From Bdellovibrionota bacterium (GTDB lineage Bacteria > Bdellovibrionota_G > JALEGL01 > DATDPG01): a stretch of 39,109 nucleotides of DNA. Shown piece by piece: positions 17,140 through 25,857 of the stretch (positions are counted from its first letter, which is position 1; each line of letters opens with the position of its first letter). The DNA lies in contig DATDPG010000081.1 in assembly GCA_035292885.1 (NCBI GenBank), positions 1-39,109 on the forward strand, given 5' to 3'. The notes beneath the pieces were generated by a model. The model was not told where the DNA came from. It ran no database searches and worked only from the letters and a program-made list of their open reading frames with translations. Both the position numbers and the translations under genes were made by a program.

Positions 17140-19380
17140 ATGGCAGTCAGCCGCGTAGAAATTGTCGACCAAAATTTTCGCCGGTTTGTAACCAACTGGA
17201 AAGCAAGGGCCTCACGATCGGATCGGTCCCAGCCGATTCGAGAAGGAAGCCGGCTGACCGGGGAAGTGGCGCTGGAACTTTTTGAATCGCAGGTACAGTC
17301 CCGCCAACTCGATTTTGAATCGAGGCGTCTGCGCGCGAAAGATCAAGGTTTCTACACCATCGGAAGCTCGGGCCACGAGGGCAACGTTGTGTTGGGCCGT
17401 CTTCTCCGCACGTCCGACCCGACGCTGCTTCACTATCGCAGCGGAGCGTTGGCGTTGGAACGCTCCCGCCATCTCAAGAGCGGGGATGCTCTTTACGACA
17501 TCTTGCTTTCTTTTTGTGCCTCGTCCGAGGATCCGGTTGCGGGCGGACGACACAAGATTTGGGGGAGCAAGGCTCTTTGGATTCCCCCGCAGACCAGCAC
17601 AATCGCTTCGCACCTTCCCAAAGCCATCGGGATGGCCATGGTCATCGAACGGGCCAAACCTTTGAAACTCGACCTGCCGATTCCGAAAGACTCGATCGTC
17701 TGCTGCTCGTTCGGAGACGCGAGCGTCAACCACTCCGTGGCCTTGGGTGCGTTTAACGCCGCATCGTGGATGTCTCATCAACATTTGCGCGTTCCGATTC
17801 TTTTTGTCTGCGAAGACAACGGCATCGGGATTTCGGTTCGGACACCCTCGCGGTGGATTGAAACGAAATTTTCAAACTACCCGGGTTTTGAATACGTAGC
17901 CGGGAACGGCCTCGATATCGTTTCCGCTTATGACGCCGCCTGGGACGCGGTGGAGCGATGCCGATCGCGCCGCGCACCCGTTTTTCTCCATCTTCAAACG
18001 GTCCGGCTTTTGGGACACGCCGGGAGCGACGTGGAAACCGAATACCTGACCAAAGAGGAGATCGAGGCGAACGAGGCGAAAGATCCGTTGATCCGTTCCG
18101 CTCAGATTCTTTTGGAAGGCGGCGTGGCTACGGCCGACGAACTTTTGTCTAAGTACGAATCGGCCGCTCGAAGCGTAGACGAGGCATCCAAAAAAGCGGT
18201 GACCCGGCCGAAACTTCGGTCGGTCGAGGAAATTGTCGCGCCCCTCGCCCCGTTCAGCGCGAAAGCGGTCGAAAAAGAGGCCCGACGGACGGACTATGCG
18301 GAACGTCGGCTCCAGGCATTCGGTGGAAAGGAATCGCTCCCAGAGCTACAAAAGCCAAGGCATTTGGCCGCGATTCTCAATCTGGCGTTGGCGGACCTCT
18401 TGGCGAAGTATCCGCAGATGCTGATCTTCGGGGAGGACGTCGCGAAGAAGGGGGGCGTGTACCACGTTACGGCCGGCCTCACGGACAAGTTCGGCGTCGG
18501 CCGTGTCTTCAATACACTCTTGGACGAGACGACGATCCTCGGATTGGGAATCGGGGCGGCGCATTTGGGCTTCCTTCCCGTTCCCGAGATCCAGTACCTG
18601 GCGTACTACCACAACGCGGAAGATCAGATTCGGGGTGAAGCCGGATCGCTTCAATTCTTTTCGAACGGGCAGTTTCGAAACCCGATGGTCGTCCGAATCA
18701 ATTCCTTCGGCTATCAGAAAGGTTTCGGCGGCCATTTTCACAACGACAATTCAATCGCCGCGCTTCGGGATGTCCCCGGCATCGTGATTGCCGCGCCCGC
18801 GCGGGGGGACGACGCCGTAGGAATGCTTCGTACGGTTCTGGCGATGGCGCAAGTCGACGGCCGGGTGGTTCTGTTCTTGGAGCCGATCGCGCTTTACATG
18901 ACCAAGGATCTGTATGAACCGGGGGATGGACAATGGCTCTGCGCTTTTCCTCCGCCGGGCGAGGCGGTTTCGTTCGGTGAGGGAAGAGTCTACAACGAGA
19001 AAGCAAACGATTTGACAATCGTTACGTATGCAAACGGCCTTCATCTTTCACTTCGAGCGGCAAAAATCTTGAAGGAGAAATACAAAATCCAGGCCCGGAT
19101 TCTGGATGTGAGATGGCTGGCGCCGCTTCCGTTCAATCAAATTTTGGAGGAAGCTGGAAAGAGTGGAAAAGTACTCGTGGTCGATGAGTGCCGATTTTCC
19201 GGGGGGATGGCGGAGCCGATCCTCGCGTTCTTAGCGGAATCCAAACTCGCGCCAAGACTTAAGCTGGCTCGCCTGAGTGCGGTCGACACGTATGTCCCCC
19301 TGGGCCCATCCGCCAACCTCGTCCTACCGTCCGAACAGCAGGTAGTTGAAGCGGCGCAGCGACTCGTCGAGAAGTCTTGA
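17140..19380 (+). CDS. Fused E1 alpha-beta 2-oxoacid dehydrogenase (branched-chain type)
   Basis: This 746-residue protein joins both halves of a thiamine-diphosphate-dependent E1. Residues about 30-370 are the alpha part, with the TPP motif GDASVNHSVALGAFNAASW...EDNGIGIS; residues about 400-746 are the beta part, with FGEDVAKKGGVYHVTAGL, FNTLLDETTILGLGIGAA and the C-terminal transketolase-like domain (VVDECRFSGGMAEPI). E1 decarboxylates a 2-oxoacid and passes the acyl group to lipoyl-E2. Single-chain alpha-beta fusions of this type are usually annotated as branched-chain 2-oxoacid (2-oxoisovalerate) dehydrogenase, but pyruvate or acetoin cannot be excluded from sequence alone. No E2 or E3 gene is adjacent. 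The leader lacks an obvious ribosome binding site. Confidence 0.9.
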   Translation: MAVSRVEIVDQNFRRFVTNWKARASRSDRSQPIREGSRLTGEVALELFESQVQSRQLDFESRRLRAKDQGFYTIGSSGHEGNVVLGRLLRTSDPTLLHYRSGALALERSRHLKSGDALYDILLSFCASSEDPVAGGRHKIWGSKALWIPPQTSTIASHLPKAIGMAMVIERAKPLKLDLPIPKDSIVCCSFGDASVNHSVALGAFNAASWMSHQHLRVPILFVCEDNGIGISVRTPSRWIETKFSNYPGFEYVAGNGLDIVSAYDAAWDAVERCRSRRAPVFLHLQTVRLLGHAGSDVETEYLTKEEIEANEAKDPLIRSAQILLEGGVATADELLSKYESAARSVDEASKKAVTRPKLRSVEEIVAPLAPFSAKAVEKEARRTDYAERRLQAFGGKESLPELQKPRHLAAILNLALADLLAKYPQMLIFGEDVAKKGGVYHVTAGLTDKFGVGRVFNTLLDETTILGLGIGAAHLGFLPVPEIQYLAYYHNAEDQIRGEAGSLQFFSNGQFRNPMVVRINSFGYQKGFGGHFHNDNSIAALRDVPGIVIAAPARGDDAVGMLRTVLAMAQVDGRVVLFLEPIALYMTKDLYEPGDGQWLCAFPPPGEAVSFGEGRVYNEKANDLTIVTYANGLHLSLRAAKILKEKYKIQARILDVRWLAPLPFNQILEEAGKSGKVLVVDECRFSGGMAEPILAFLAESKLAPRLKLARLSAVDTYVPLGPSANLVLPSEQQVVEAAQRLVEKS

Positions 19381-19405
19381 AGTCTTAAGGAGTTAGTGGT
19401 AGGGT
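19377..19405 (+). promoter_or_regulatory. Possible sigma-70 promoter of rpsU-dnaG-rpoD
   Basis: TTGAAG (19377-19382) and TAGGGT (19400-19405) are 17 bases apart, starting at the stop codon of the preceding gene and about 70 bases before the rpsU ATG. Confidence 0.4.
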
Positions 19406-19475
19406 TTCGCGCTTTTTAAGGGACACGTAAGTCCTCGATATTTTAGACTTTTATTGGGCAGGAAGTGAACCAAGA

Positions 19476-19670
19476 ATGACCGCAATTCGGGTAAGAGACG
19501 GAGAATCGTTCGAGAGCGCGGTCCGGCGCTTTAAAAAACAGTGCGAAAAGGCGGGGATCCTTGCGGAACTCCGCAAGCGGGAGCATTACGAGAAGCCGAG
19601 CGTCAGGAAAAAGCGGAAGTCGCTTTTGGCGAAAAAACGGGCTCAAAAAAGAAGCTTTCCACCGCGGTAA
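19476..19670 (+). CDS. rpsU: Ribosomal protein bS21
   Basis: bS21 is a small basic 30S protein needed for efficient initiation. The 64-residue product matches the family: an N-terminal [24 protein letters not shown], then [21 protein letters not shown] and a strongly basic tail. It has a good AGGAAGTGA ribosome binding site. It is the first gene of the macromolecular synthesis operon, followed by dnaG and rpoD, as in many proteobacteria. Confidence 0.97.
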   Translation: MTAIRVRDGESFESAVRRFKKQCEKAGILAELRKREHYEKPSVRKKRKSLLAKKRAQKRSFPPR

Positions 19671-19718
19671 ATCCGGTTGAAGCCTCGGTTCATTTCCGCC
19701 GGTTCGTAAGGGTGGATT

Positions 19719-21557
19719 TTGGTACCACGTGACGTCATCGATGAGATCCGCAATCGGGTCGATATTGTTCGCCTGATTGGCGAAGCGGTTCCCCTCAAGA
19801 AATCAGGTCGCAACTATCTGGGGATCTGCCCCTTCCACAAAGAAAAAAGTCCGTCGTTCAACGTCAGCGAGCAAAAACAGCTTTATCATTGCTTCGGCTG
19901 CGCCGAAGGCGGAACGGTCATCACGTTTCTCATGAAGTTTCATCGTTTGAACTTTCCGGAAGCCCTCGAACGATTGGCCTCGGTCGCCGGAGTGGATCTC
20001 AGCAAGTACAAAGGGAACACGGCGGAGAGCGCCGCACGTCAGGAAGAACGGAAGCGTCTTCTTCGCATCGTGTCCTACGCACGGGATGTATACCACCGCT
20101 CATTCACGGAAGCGGAAAACGCCGAGGGGGCTCGAACGTATGCGTCCTCTCGGGGGATCTCCTTCGCGGCAGCGAAACGATTGCGCCTGGGCTACGCTCC
20201 CGAAGGTTGGGATACGCTCGTTCGCGCCCTGGAACGGGACCGGCAATCGTTGGAGGAAGCGCTCCTGGCCGGCGTCATCGGCAAACGCCAAAGCTCCAAA
20301 GGATATTTTGATCTCTTTCGAAATCGTCTTCTTTTTCCTATCAGCGATCCTCAAGGGCAGACCGTTGGTTTCGGCGGCCGAATTCTCGGGAAAGATCCTC
20401 GGGGAGATGCCTTGGCCCCGAAGTATCTCAATTCCCCTCAAACGCCGATTTTCGACAAGGGCCGGTTGCTCTACGGCATCCACGAAGCTTCCGAATCGAT
20501 TCGCGCGGAGAAAAAAGCGATTGTGGTGGAAGGGTACATGGACCAGGTTGCACTGGTGGAAGCCGGCATTTCGAACGTGGTGGCCACGCTCGGGACGGCT
20601 CTGACATTCGCCCACGCGCGGCTCCTCCGCCAATATGCGGATGAAGTGATCGTTCTGTTCGACGGAGATACGGCCGGACTGAAAGCCTCGCGCCGGTCGA
20701 TTCGGCCGCTTTTGTCCGAAGGAGTGAAGGCGTTCGTCGGGATTCTTCCCGAGGGCGTGGATCCGGACGTGTTCGTCCGAAAAAATGGGAAAGAAGCCCT
20801 CGCAAATTTGATTCGAGAGGCCGCGCCGATTCTCGATTTCTTTATTGAGCGGTTCTATCAAGGCGCCGCGAATCTTCAGGAAAAAGCGGCGGCCATCGAA
20901 GAGCTTGCGGGGACGATTAAAGAAACGAACAGCGTGTATCTGAAGGAAGCGCTGATCGATGAGGCGGCGAAAAAGACCGGACTCGATCGTGAAATTTTGC
21001 GCGGCGAGCGGCGGATGGCGGTGCCTGCACCTCAGCGATCGACGGTTCCGGCTAAGCCGATTTCGCCGTCGCCCAGGGCCCAAAAGGAAGAATTGATCCT
21101 TCTTCGCTTGGCGGCCGAAGTGGGCAAAGCGCGCGAACGATTCGTGGCGGAAAGCGTCTTGTCGATGCTCTCCTCCCCGGAGTTGGGAGAAACGGCGCAG
21201 CGCTGGTTGGCGAAAGTTTCCGAACTCGAGGGTTCCGACAACCCGGCGGCGCAGTGGGTGGATTCCTGGGACGACGAAGAGACCCGGCCTCTTCTGGCGG
21301 GCGCGTTCTTGGAGGGAATCGACGTTGATGCCGATTGGGAGAGAGTCTGGAACGATTGCCTCCGGAAAGTGATCCGCCGGGCGATTTCAAAATTAACACA
21401 GCAGATTCCGTCGGCGGAGCGGGCGGCGGAATCCGGCGTCGGAATGAACGATGTTCGTATGGATGAACTCAATCGGAAAATCTTTGAACTGAAACAAATG
21501 GAGCAGGCGGTCAATCGCCCGCCTCGAATCGAGACGGCAACGCAGGGGAGGTTGTAA
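19719..21557 (+). CDS. dnaG: DNA primase
   Basis: DnaG makes RNA primers at the replication fork with DnaB helicase. The 612-residue protein has the N-terminal zinc domain (Cys37, His40, Cys58, Cys61 in [13 protein letters not shown]...YHCFGC), the RNA polymerase core, and the TOPRIM motifs ([15 protein letters not shown] and [23 protein letters not shown]). The C-terminal 170 residues are the helicase-binding part and are variable. The chosen start is TTG 19719 because it yields the family N-terminus ([16 protein letters not shown]) and has an AAGGGTGGA site; no ATG is close. The stop overlaps the rpoD ATG by one base (TAATG). Confidence 0.97.
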   Translation: MVPRDVIDEIRNRVDIVRLIGEAVPLKKSGRNYLGICPFHKEKSPSFNVSEQKQLYHCFGCAEGGTVITFLMKFHRLNFPEALERLASVAGVDLSKYKGNTAESAARQEERKRLLRIVSYARDVYHRSFTEAENAEGARTYASSRGISFAAAKRLRLGYAPEGWDTLVRALERDRQSLEEALLAGVIGKRQSSKGYFDLFRNRLLFPISDPQGQTVGFGGRILGKDPRGDALAPKYLNSPQTPIFDKGRLLYGIHEASESIRAEKKAIVVEGYMDQVALVEAGISNVVATLGTALTFAHARLLRQYADEVIVLFDGDTAGLKASRRSIRPLLSEGVKAFVGILPEGVDPDVFVRKNGKEALANLIREAAPILDFFIERFYQGAANLQEKAAAIEELAGTIKETNSVYLKEALIDEAAKKTGLDREILRGERRMAVPAPQRSTVPAKPISPSPRAQKEELILLRLAAEVGKARERFVAESVLSMLSSPELGETAQRWLAKVSELEGSDNPAAQWVDSWDDEETRPLLAGAFLEGIDVDADWERVWNDCLRKVIRRAISKLTQQIPSAERAAESGVGMNDVRMDELNRKIFELKQMEQAVNRPPRIETATQGRL

Positions 21558-23317
21558 TGAAAGAGGAAGAAAAGGACATCGAATCGATTAAACACCTCAT
21601 CGATACGGGAAAAGAGAAGGGGTATCTCACGTACGAAGAGGTGAACGAGGTCCTTCCAAAGGACGCCATCAACTCCGAACAACTCGACGACATTATGATC
21701 ATGTTCGGCGAGATGGATATCGCCATCGTCGACAATGAAAAAGAAGGGCGGGCCCTGCGGGACCGGATGCGCGCGGAACACCCGGACGAAGAAGGAGAAG
21801 AAGGCGAAGGGGCGGATGCCGAAGCCGCGCGTTCGAACGATCCGGTTCGGATGTATCTCAAGAAAATGGGGGCGGTTTCGCTCCTGACCCGCGAAGGCGA
21901 GGTCGAGATCGCGAAGCGGATCGAGGAGGGGGAAAACGAAGTCCTGGAAATCCTTCTCCGTTCAACCGTCGGGGTGAAGGAGATCTTGACGATCGGCGAA
22001 AAGCTCAAGAAGGGAACGGTCCGGGTCAAAGATCTCGTGCGTGGCGTGGAGGAAGACGACGAGAACTTCGACGAAAAAGGGCTGACGCAGACGGTCCTGA
22101 CTCAGGTCGACAAGATCCGCCGGCTGGATCGCCAGAACATGAAAATGACCGAGGACCGCCGCATTTACGCGAAGTCCAACTTGAAAAAGCGTCAACTGAC
22201 CGAAAAGATCGAGCGGAGTCATCGGAAGATGTTCGAGACGCTCAAAGAAATCAACCTGAACCGAAAGTGGATCAACCGGATCGTTTCGCGTCTCAAAAGC
22301 ATGATTCTCAAGATTGAACGAGCCGAACAGAATTACGCGGACGCCGAGCAGAAGACCGGCAAGCCGATGCGCGAGCTGAAAACGCTGTTCCGAGACGCCA
22401 AGAAAGGGCGTTTGGAAGCCAAGCGCGTTCAGAAAAGGCTCAAGGCCGTGTCGCTGGAAGAGCTGGTCGAGATCGAAAAGATCGTGAAAGGCGCCGAAAA
22501 GAGAATCCACAAGATCGAAGAAGAGGCGGGAATGTCCTGTTCTCAGATCAAGGAAACGTACAAGCGCCTCAATCACGGCGAGGAAATGGCCGACATTGCT
22601 AAAACAGAGCTGATCGAGGCCAACCTGCGTCTCGTCGTTTCCATCGCGAAGAAGTACACCAACCGCGGTCTTCAATTCCTGGATCTCATTCAAGAAGGAA
22701 ACATCGGCCTCATGAAAGCGGTGGACAAGTTCGAATACCGTCGAGGGTACAAATTCTCGACGTACGCCACGTGGTGGATCCGGCAGGCCATTACCCGGGC
22801 GATCGCCGATCAGGCGAGAACGATCCGGATTCCCGTACATATGATCGAAACGATCAACAAGCTGGTCCGCACGTCGCGATATCTCGTTCAGGAACTTGGA
22901 CGGGAACCCACGCCCGAAGAGATCGCGGCGAAGATGGAACTGCCGCTCGACAAGGTCCGAAAGGTACTCAAAATCGCGAAGGAACCGATCTCGCTCGAGA
23001 CGCCGATCGGCGAGGAGGAAGACTCACATCTGGGCGATTTCATCGAGGACAAGAACGCCGTCAATCCGTCCGAGGCCGTGGTGGGAATGAATCTCTCGGA
23101 ACAGACGCGAAAAGTGTTGGCGACGTTGACTCCGCGCGAAGAGAAAGTTCTTCGGATGCGGTTCGGCATCGGCGAGAAATCGGATCATACGTTGGAGGAA
23201 GTGGGGCAGGATTTCGAAGTGACGCGCGAACGTATCCGGCAAATTGAAGCCAAAGCGCTCCGCAAGCTCCGCCATCCCTCCCGCGCCAAACGCTTGAAGA
23301 GTTTTATTGATAGCTAA
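21557..23317 (+). CDS. rpoD: Primary RNA polymerase sigma factor sigma-70
   Basis: RpoD directs RNA polymerase to housekeeping promoters. The 586-residue protein has region 1.1 (residues 1-80), region 1.2 ([32 protein letters not shown]), a long non-conserved region, regions 2.1-2.4 ([58 protein letters not shown]), region 3 and the 4.2 helix-turn-helix ([29 protein letters not shown]). The long acidic non-conserved region marks a primary rather than an alternative sigma factor. It is coupled to dnaG by a one-base overlap and has a GGGAGG ribosome binding site. No clear intrinsic terminator follows; a large palindrome begins 23 bases downstream. Confidence 0.98.
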   Translation: MKEEEKDIESIKHLIDTGKEKGYLTYEEVNEVLPKDAINSEQLDDIMIMFGEMDIAIVDNEKEGRALRDRMRAEHPDEEGEEGEGADAEAARSNDPVRMYLKKMGAVSLLTREGEVEIAKRIEEGENEVLEILLRSTVGVKEILTIGEKLKKGTVRVKDLVRGVEEDDENFDEKGLTQTVLTQVDKIRRLDRQNMKMTEDRRIYAKSNLKKRQLTEKIERSHRKMFETLKEINLNRKWINRIVSRLKSMILKIERAEQNYADAEQKTGKPMRELKTLFRDAKKGRLEAKRVQKRLKAVSLEELVEIEKIVKGAEKRIHKIEEEAGMSCSQIKETYKRLNHGEEMADIAKTELIEANLRLVVSIAKKYTNRGLQFLDLIQEGNIGLMKAVDKFEYRRGYKFSTYATWWIRQAITRAIADQARTIRIPVHMIETINKLVRTSRYLVQELGREPTPEEIAAKMELPLDKVRKVLKIAKEPISLETPIGEEEDSHLGDFIEDKNAVNPSEAVVGMNLSEQTRKVLATLTPREEKVLRMRFGIGEKSDHTLEEVGQDFEVTRERIRQIEAKALRKLRHPSRAKRLKSFIDS

Positions 23318-23340
23318 TCGGAGGATGATGCGGATCTGCA

Positions 23341-23523
23341 CACAGGGAATCGGTTTCGCTCCTCGGGCTTCGTCCGCTCCGTTTGTTACGGTCACTCCGG
23401 CGGGGGCCCCTCGGAGCTTCCGCGGCGCGTCACTTCGTGACCGCACCGCGTATCCGTTTCCCCTCGTCTCCGTTCCCAAGACAAACGGGCGGACTCCGCA
23501 TGTCGCGAAACCGATTCCCTGTG
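23341..23523. repeat. 183-bp concentric palindrome downstream of rpoD
   Basis: The outer arms are perfect 19-base inverted copies (23341-23359 and 23505-23523). Further in, GTCCGCTCCGTTTGT is mirrored by ACAAACGGGCGGAC with one base of difference in length, and the centre holds GTCAC-TTC-GTGAC (23429-23441) extended by GCGG/CCGC pairs. Outer and inner centres agree at about 23432-23435. The segment begins 23 bases after the rpoD stop. Open frames through it on both strands are by-products of its GC-rich symmetry. Confidence 0.85.
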
Positions 23524-23629
23524 TTCCGACAGGAACAACTTTGTCTGAGCGTGGGATTTTTCGTGTTTCACTAGGCCGCAGCGCCGAGCGAACCGGAGCA
23601 ATTTGTCGAGGGTATGGAAGGCGACGTAA

Positions 23630-23729
23630 TTTTTTCGCTTCGTTAGGCGGAAGGCGGCGAGGAACCGGAGCGTACCTAGTAAGGTACGTGAGGATTCCGA
23701 GCTGCCGACAACAAAGCGAAGCGAAAAAA
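23630..23729. repeat. 100-bp concentric palindrome upstream of the tRNA
   Basis: The outer 13-base arms TTTTTTCGCTTCG (23630-23642) and CGAAGCGAAAAAA (23717-23729) are perfect inverted copies. The inner CGTACCT-AGTA-AGGTACG (23671-23688) is a perfect 7-bp hairpin, and the intervening arms match at about two thirds of positions. All parts share a centre near 23680. It ends 12 bases before the tRNA, so it may sit between the tRNA and its promoter or shape the precursor. Confidence 0.85.
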
Positions 23730-23741
23730 GGACGAGCCGAC

Positions 23742-23814
23742 GGGCCCTTAGCTCAGCGGTTAGAGCCACCGGCTCATAACCGGCAGGTCCCAGGTTCGAA
23801 TCCTGGAGGGCCCA
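23742..23814 (+). tRNA. tRNA with CAU anticodon, probably tRNA-Ile2 (lysidine)
   Basis: A complete 73-base cloverleaf: acceptor stem GGGCCCU/AGGGCCC, D-stem GCUC/GAGC, anticodon loop CUCAUAA with anticodon CAU at 23775-23777, T-arm CCAGG-UUCGAAU-CCUGG and discriminator A. No CCA is encoded. A CAU tRNA can be Met or Ile2. The acceptor stem has C4-G69 and C5-G68, the pairs TilS uses to recognise Ile2 in Escherichia coli, and the body resembles known Ile2 sequences more than elongator Met; it lacks initiator features. The first anticodon-stem pair is an A27-C43 mismatch, leaving four good pairs. Confidence 0.9.
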
Positions 23815-24099
23815 CTTTCCCGCCTTTCTCGTCTCGGCGGAAACGCTTCTTTCGCCGCAGCTCTGCGTTGGCCCCCTGCGCGCGGTCCTCATTTACGTTT
23901 TCAGTAAACTCCGGTCCGTGCTCGGTGGCCGCCTTGATCTGCGGTGAAATCGAGCGTTTCGGTGTGCTCCGCTCGTTCGCGATCCTCACGGCGCGGTTCA
24001 GGCCGCTCCGGTCGCTCGCTCGCGGCCGCCTCGCAACTGAGACCTTTTTGAACAGCCTGCAAAATCCGATATTTAAGAAAGCAAGAGAAGGTAATTTTA
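23815..24099. other. Non-coding, GC-rich stretch after the tRNA
   Basis: No gene is supported here. The DNA is GC-rich with small symmetric pieces, such as GAGCG...CGCTC near 23955 and TTTAC...GTAAA near 23895, that recall the palindromes upstream of the tRNA but do not form one clear concentric unit. Minus-strand frames crossing the tRNA translate its T-arm and are artefacts. The last 40 bases turn A+T-rich and probably hold the leader of the next gene. Confidence 0.5.
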
Positions 24100-24831
24100 A
24101 TGGGTGAGGGAATGGTGGAAAAACTATTGAGACTGCAGCGGCTGGATCACGAGATCGACGTTTTGCGGCGGGAACACAGTGTTCATCCGGAACGGCTCGC
24201 TCGCGTCCGAAATGACGAGTCCCAAAAAAGAAAAGTCGTAGAGGTCTTGACTGCACAACTCGAAACGCAGGAGCGAGAACGACGGGATATGGAAGGGACG
24301 CTCAAACTGGAAGAAGAGCGGCTCAAGAAAAGCAAGGCGAAGGTCGGCCAAATCAAGAAAGATTATGAATTCCACGCCATGCAGCGTGAAATAGAATCGA
24401 CGAAACGGAGCAATTCGCTCCTCGAGGAACAGGTGATCGCCAAGATCGATGAAATCGAGAAAACGAAGAAGGCCATCGAAGAAGCGACGAATCTGTGGAG
24501 ACAAAGCGCGACGGAGTTAGCCAACGTCGAAGGCGAGGTACACGCCAAGACGAGCGAATTTGGCGGAATCCTCAGCGTGAAGGAGGCGGAACTTCGTTCG
24601 GCGGAGGCGGGAATCGACAAGCCGCTCTTGTCCAAATACCGACTGATCCGACAACGGCGGCACACCGACGTTCTTGTCAAGGTGTCTAACTACGCTTGCC
24701 AGGGATGTTTCATGAACATTCCGCCGCAAACCGTGAATGAGATGATGCGGCACAAGACGATTCAGAGCTGCCCGAACTGTCATCGTCTCGTTTATATTGA
24801 GTTCGAACCCCCCGGCCCCGACGCCGCTTGA
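24100..24831 (+). CDS. Coiled-coil protein with C-terminal C4 zinc ribbon
   Basis: This 243-residue protein has a long coiled coil over about residues 5-180 (heptad-rich, with many Glu, Lys and Arg) and a C-terminal C4 zinc ribbon with CQGC and CPNC pairs in YACQGCFMNIPPQTVNEM...CPNCHRLVYIE. This is the architecture of the conserved bacterial zinc-ribbon family (DUF164/CT398-like), often encoded next to RNase H or rpoD-dnaG genes; its role is not established, though CT398 relatives interact with sigma-54 and flagellar proteins in Chlamydia. The start at 24100 has AAGG at a fair distance; ATG 24112 is an alternative. RNase HI follows after 12 bases, so the two are probably an operon. Confidence 0.88.
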   Translation: MGEGMVEKLLRLQRLDHEIDVLRREHSVHPERLARVRNDESQKRKVVEVLTAQLETQERERRDMEGTLKLEEERLKKSKAKVGQIKKDYEFHAMQREIESTKRSNSLLEEQVIAKIDEIEKTKKAIEEATNLWRQSATELANVEGEVHAKTSEFGGILSVKEAELRSAEAGIDKPLLSKYRLIRQRRHTDVLVKVSNYACQGCFMNIPPQTVNEMMRHKTIQSCPNCHRLVYIEFEPPGPDAA

Positions 24832-24843
24832 TCGTCATTGTGA

Positions 24844-25245
24844 ATGCCTAAATGCATCCTTTACGTGGACGGCGCCTCCCGCGGCAATCCCGGTCCGGCG
24901 GCGATCGGAGCATCGCTGCAAAACGCGGAAGGCGAGGAAATCGATTCCGTTTCCGAATTCATTGGCGAGACGACGAACAATCAGGCGGAATATTGTGCTC
25001 TCATTGAAGGCCTAAAGCTCGCGAAGAAACGCGGATTCGATGATATCGAAGTTCGAGCGGACTCCGAGCTCATCGTCCGGCAAGTGAAGGGCGAGTATCG
25101 AGTGAAAGATCAAAGGCTCAAACTGCGCCACTCGGAAGTCACGGAGCTTTTGCAAAGCTTTAGAAGTTTCAAGATCCGCCACGTTCCGCGGGAAGAGAAC
25201 GCCCGCGCCGACGAACTCGCCAACGCCGCCCTCGACCGCCAATAA
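24844..25245 (+). CDS. Ribonuclease HI family protein
   Basis: RNase HI cuts the RNA strand of RNA-DNA hybrids, removing primers and R-loops. The 133-residue protein has all four acidic catalytic residues in order: Asp in LYVDGASRGNPG, Glu in NNQAEYCAL, Asp in VRADSELIVRQV and the last Asp in ENARADELANAAL. It lacks the basic protrusion of Escherichia coli RNase HI, so it belongs to the shorter RNase HI-like branch (YpdQ-like). It lies just after the zinc-ribbon gene. Confidence 0.95.
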   Translation: MPKCILYVDGASRGNPGPAAIGASLQNAEGEEIDSVSEFIGETTNNQAEYCALIEGLKLAKKRGFDDIEVRADSELIVRQVKGEYRVKDQRLKLRHSEVTELLQSFRSFKIRHVPREENARADELANAALDRQ

Positions 25246-25256
25246 AATAAGGACAA

Positions 25257-25285
25257 TTGAATCTACGAATCCTTTGTTTTATGTT
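25257..25285 (+). promoter_or_regulatory. Possible sigma-70 promoter before the DUF4160/DUF2442 pair
   Basis: TTGAAT (25257-25262) and TATGTT (25280-25285) are 17 bases apart in an A+T-rich leader, about 50 bases before the ATG at 25334. Confidence 0.4.
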
Positions 25286-25333
25286 TGAGGCACCTTGAAT
25301 CGTGAAACGAGTCTTTTGGAAGTTGAGGTCTAG

Positions 25334-25453
25334 ATGCCTGAAATTTCTAGGTTTTTTGGAGTTGTGATCGCAATTTTCTATAACGACCACTCGCCTGCTC
25401 ACTTTCATGTCCGGTATGAGGAACCGCTGGTACCGATTGCGCCCTTGGAGTAG
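25334..25453 (+). pseudogene. DUF4160 gene with internal in-frame deletion
   Basis: This short frame encodes 39 residues. The first 27 (MPEISRFFGVVIAIFYNDH, then SPAHFHVRY) are a clear DUF4160 N-terminus, and the end EPLVPIAPLE looks like the last residues of a full-length DUF4160 protein. The family is normally about 80-90 residues, so roughly 45 central codons are missing without a frame change. A GAGG ribosome binding site is present, so a micro-protein could still be made. DUF4160 and DUF2442 genes commonly occur as adjacent pairs, considered candidate toxin-antitoxin-like modules. The protein as it stands probably cannot fold. Confidence 0.75.
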
Positions 25454-25465
25454 AGAGGAAGACAA

Positions 25466-25720
25466 ATGATTTGGGTCAGGAACGCACGGCATATCAAAGA
25501 TTTTCAGGTGGAGGTTTCCTTCAATGAAGGAACCACTTTCCGTATAGATTTGAAGAATGAGCTGACGGGCGAGATTTTTCGACCTCTTCGTGATGCCAAG
25601 GAATTTTCAAAATTTAAAGTGCATCCCGAGCTGGAAACGCTGGTGTGGGAGAATGGAGCCGATTTTTCTCCCGAATATTTGTACGAGCTGGGTAAGACGC
25701 AAAATCGACAGCGGGCTTGA
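25466..25720 (+). CDS. DUF2442 family protein
   Basis: This 84-residue protein has the DUF2442 layout: an N-terminal strand-rich part (VRNARHIKDFQVEVSFNEGTTFRIDLKNELTGEIF), then the block RPLRDAKEFSKFKVHPELETLVWENGADFSPEYLYEL, which is the most recognisable part of the family. It has an excellent ribosome binding site (AGAGGAAG). It is the second gene of a DUF4160/DUF2442 pair whose first gene is internally deleted. The biochemical role is unknown; a toxin-antitoxin role is proposed from pairing only. Confidence 0.88.
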   Translation: MIWVRNARHIKDFQVEVSFNEGTTFRIDLKNELTGEIFRPLRDAKEFSKFKVHPELETLVWENGADFSPEYLYELGKTQNRQRA

Positions 25721-25820
25721 TCTCGCGCGAACGACGTATTTGCCGATCTCCAAATTTGCTTAACGATTGTCGCATCAGATCTACGGAAAAGTACACGCGG
25801 TGCTTGGTGATAATGCGGGA

Positions 25821-25849
25821 TTGTATGTTGAAAACCGCCATGCTACTTT
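25821..25849 (+). promoter_or_regulatory. Sigma-70 promoter of the RNase P RNA
   Basis: TTGTAT (25821-25826) and an extended -10 TGC-TACTTT (25841-25849) are separated by 17 bases. The predicted start, near 25856, agrees with the 5' end of the RNase P RNA deduced from its P1 helix. Confidence 0.6.
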
Positions 25850-25857
25850 GCACCATG

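Noticed and set aside
20100-21083. 327-codon minus-strand frame opposite dnaG
   Set aside because: Lies entirely antisense to a conserved primase core; composition typical of antisense translation.
23742-23814. Genomic-island attachment site at the tRNA
   Set aside because: No integrase gene and no direct repeat of the tRNA 3' end were seen in the window.
23307-24107. 266-codon plus-strand frame over the palindromes and tRNA, and a minus-strand frame at 23392-23892
   Set aside because: Both cross the tRNA and palindromic arms and read Arg/Ser-rich nonsense; open frames arise from GC-rich DNA with few stops.
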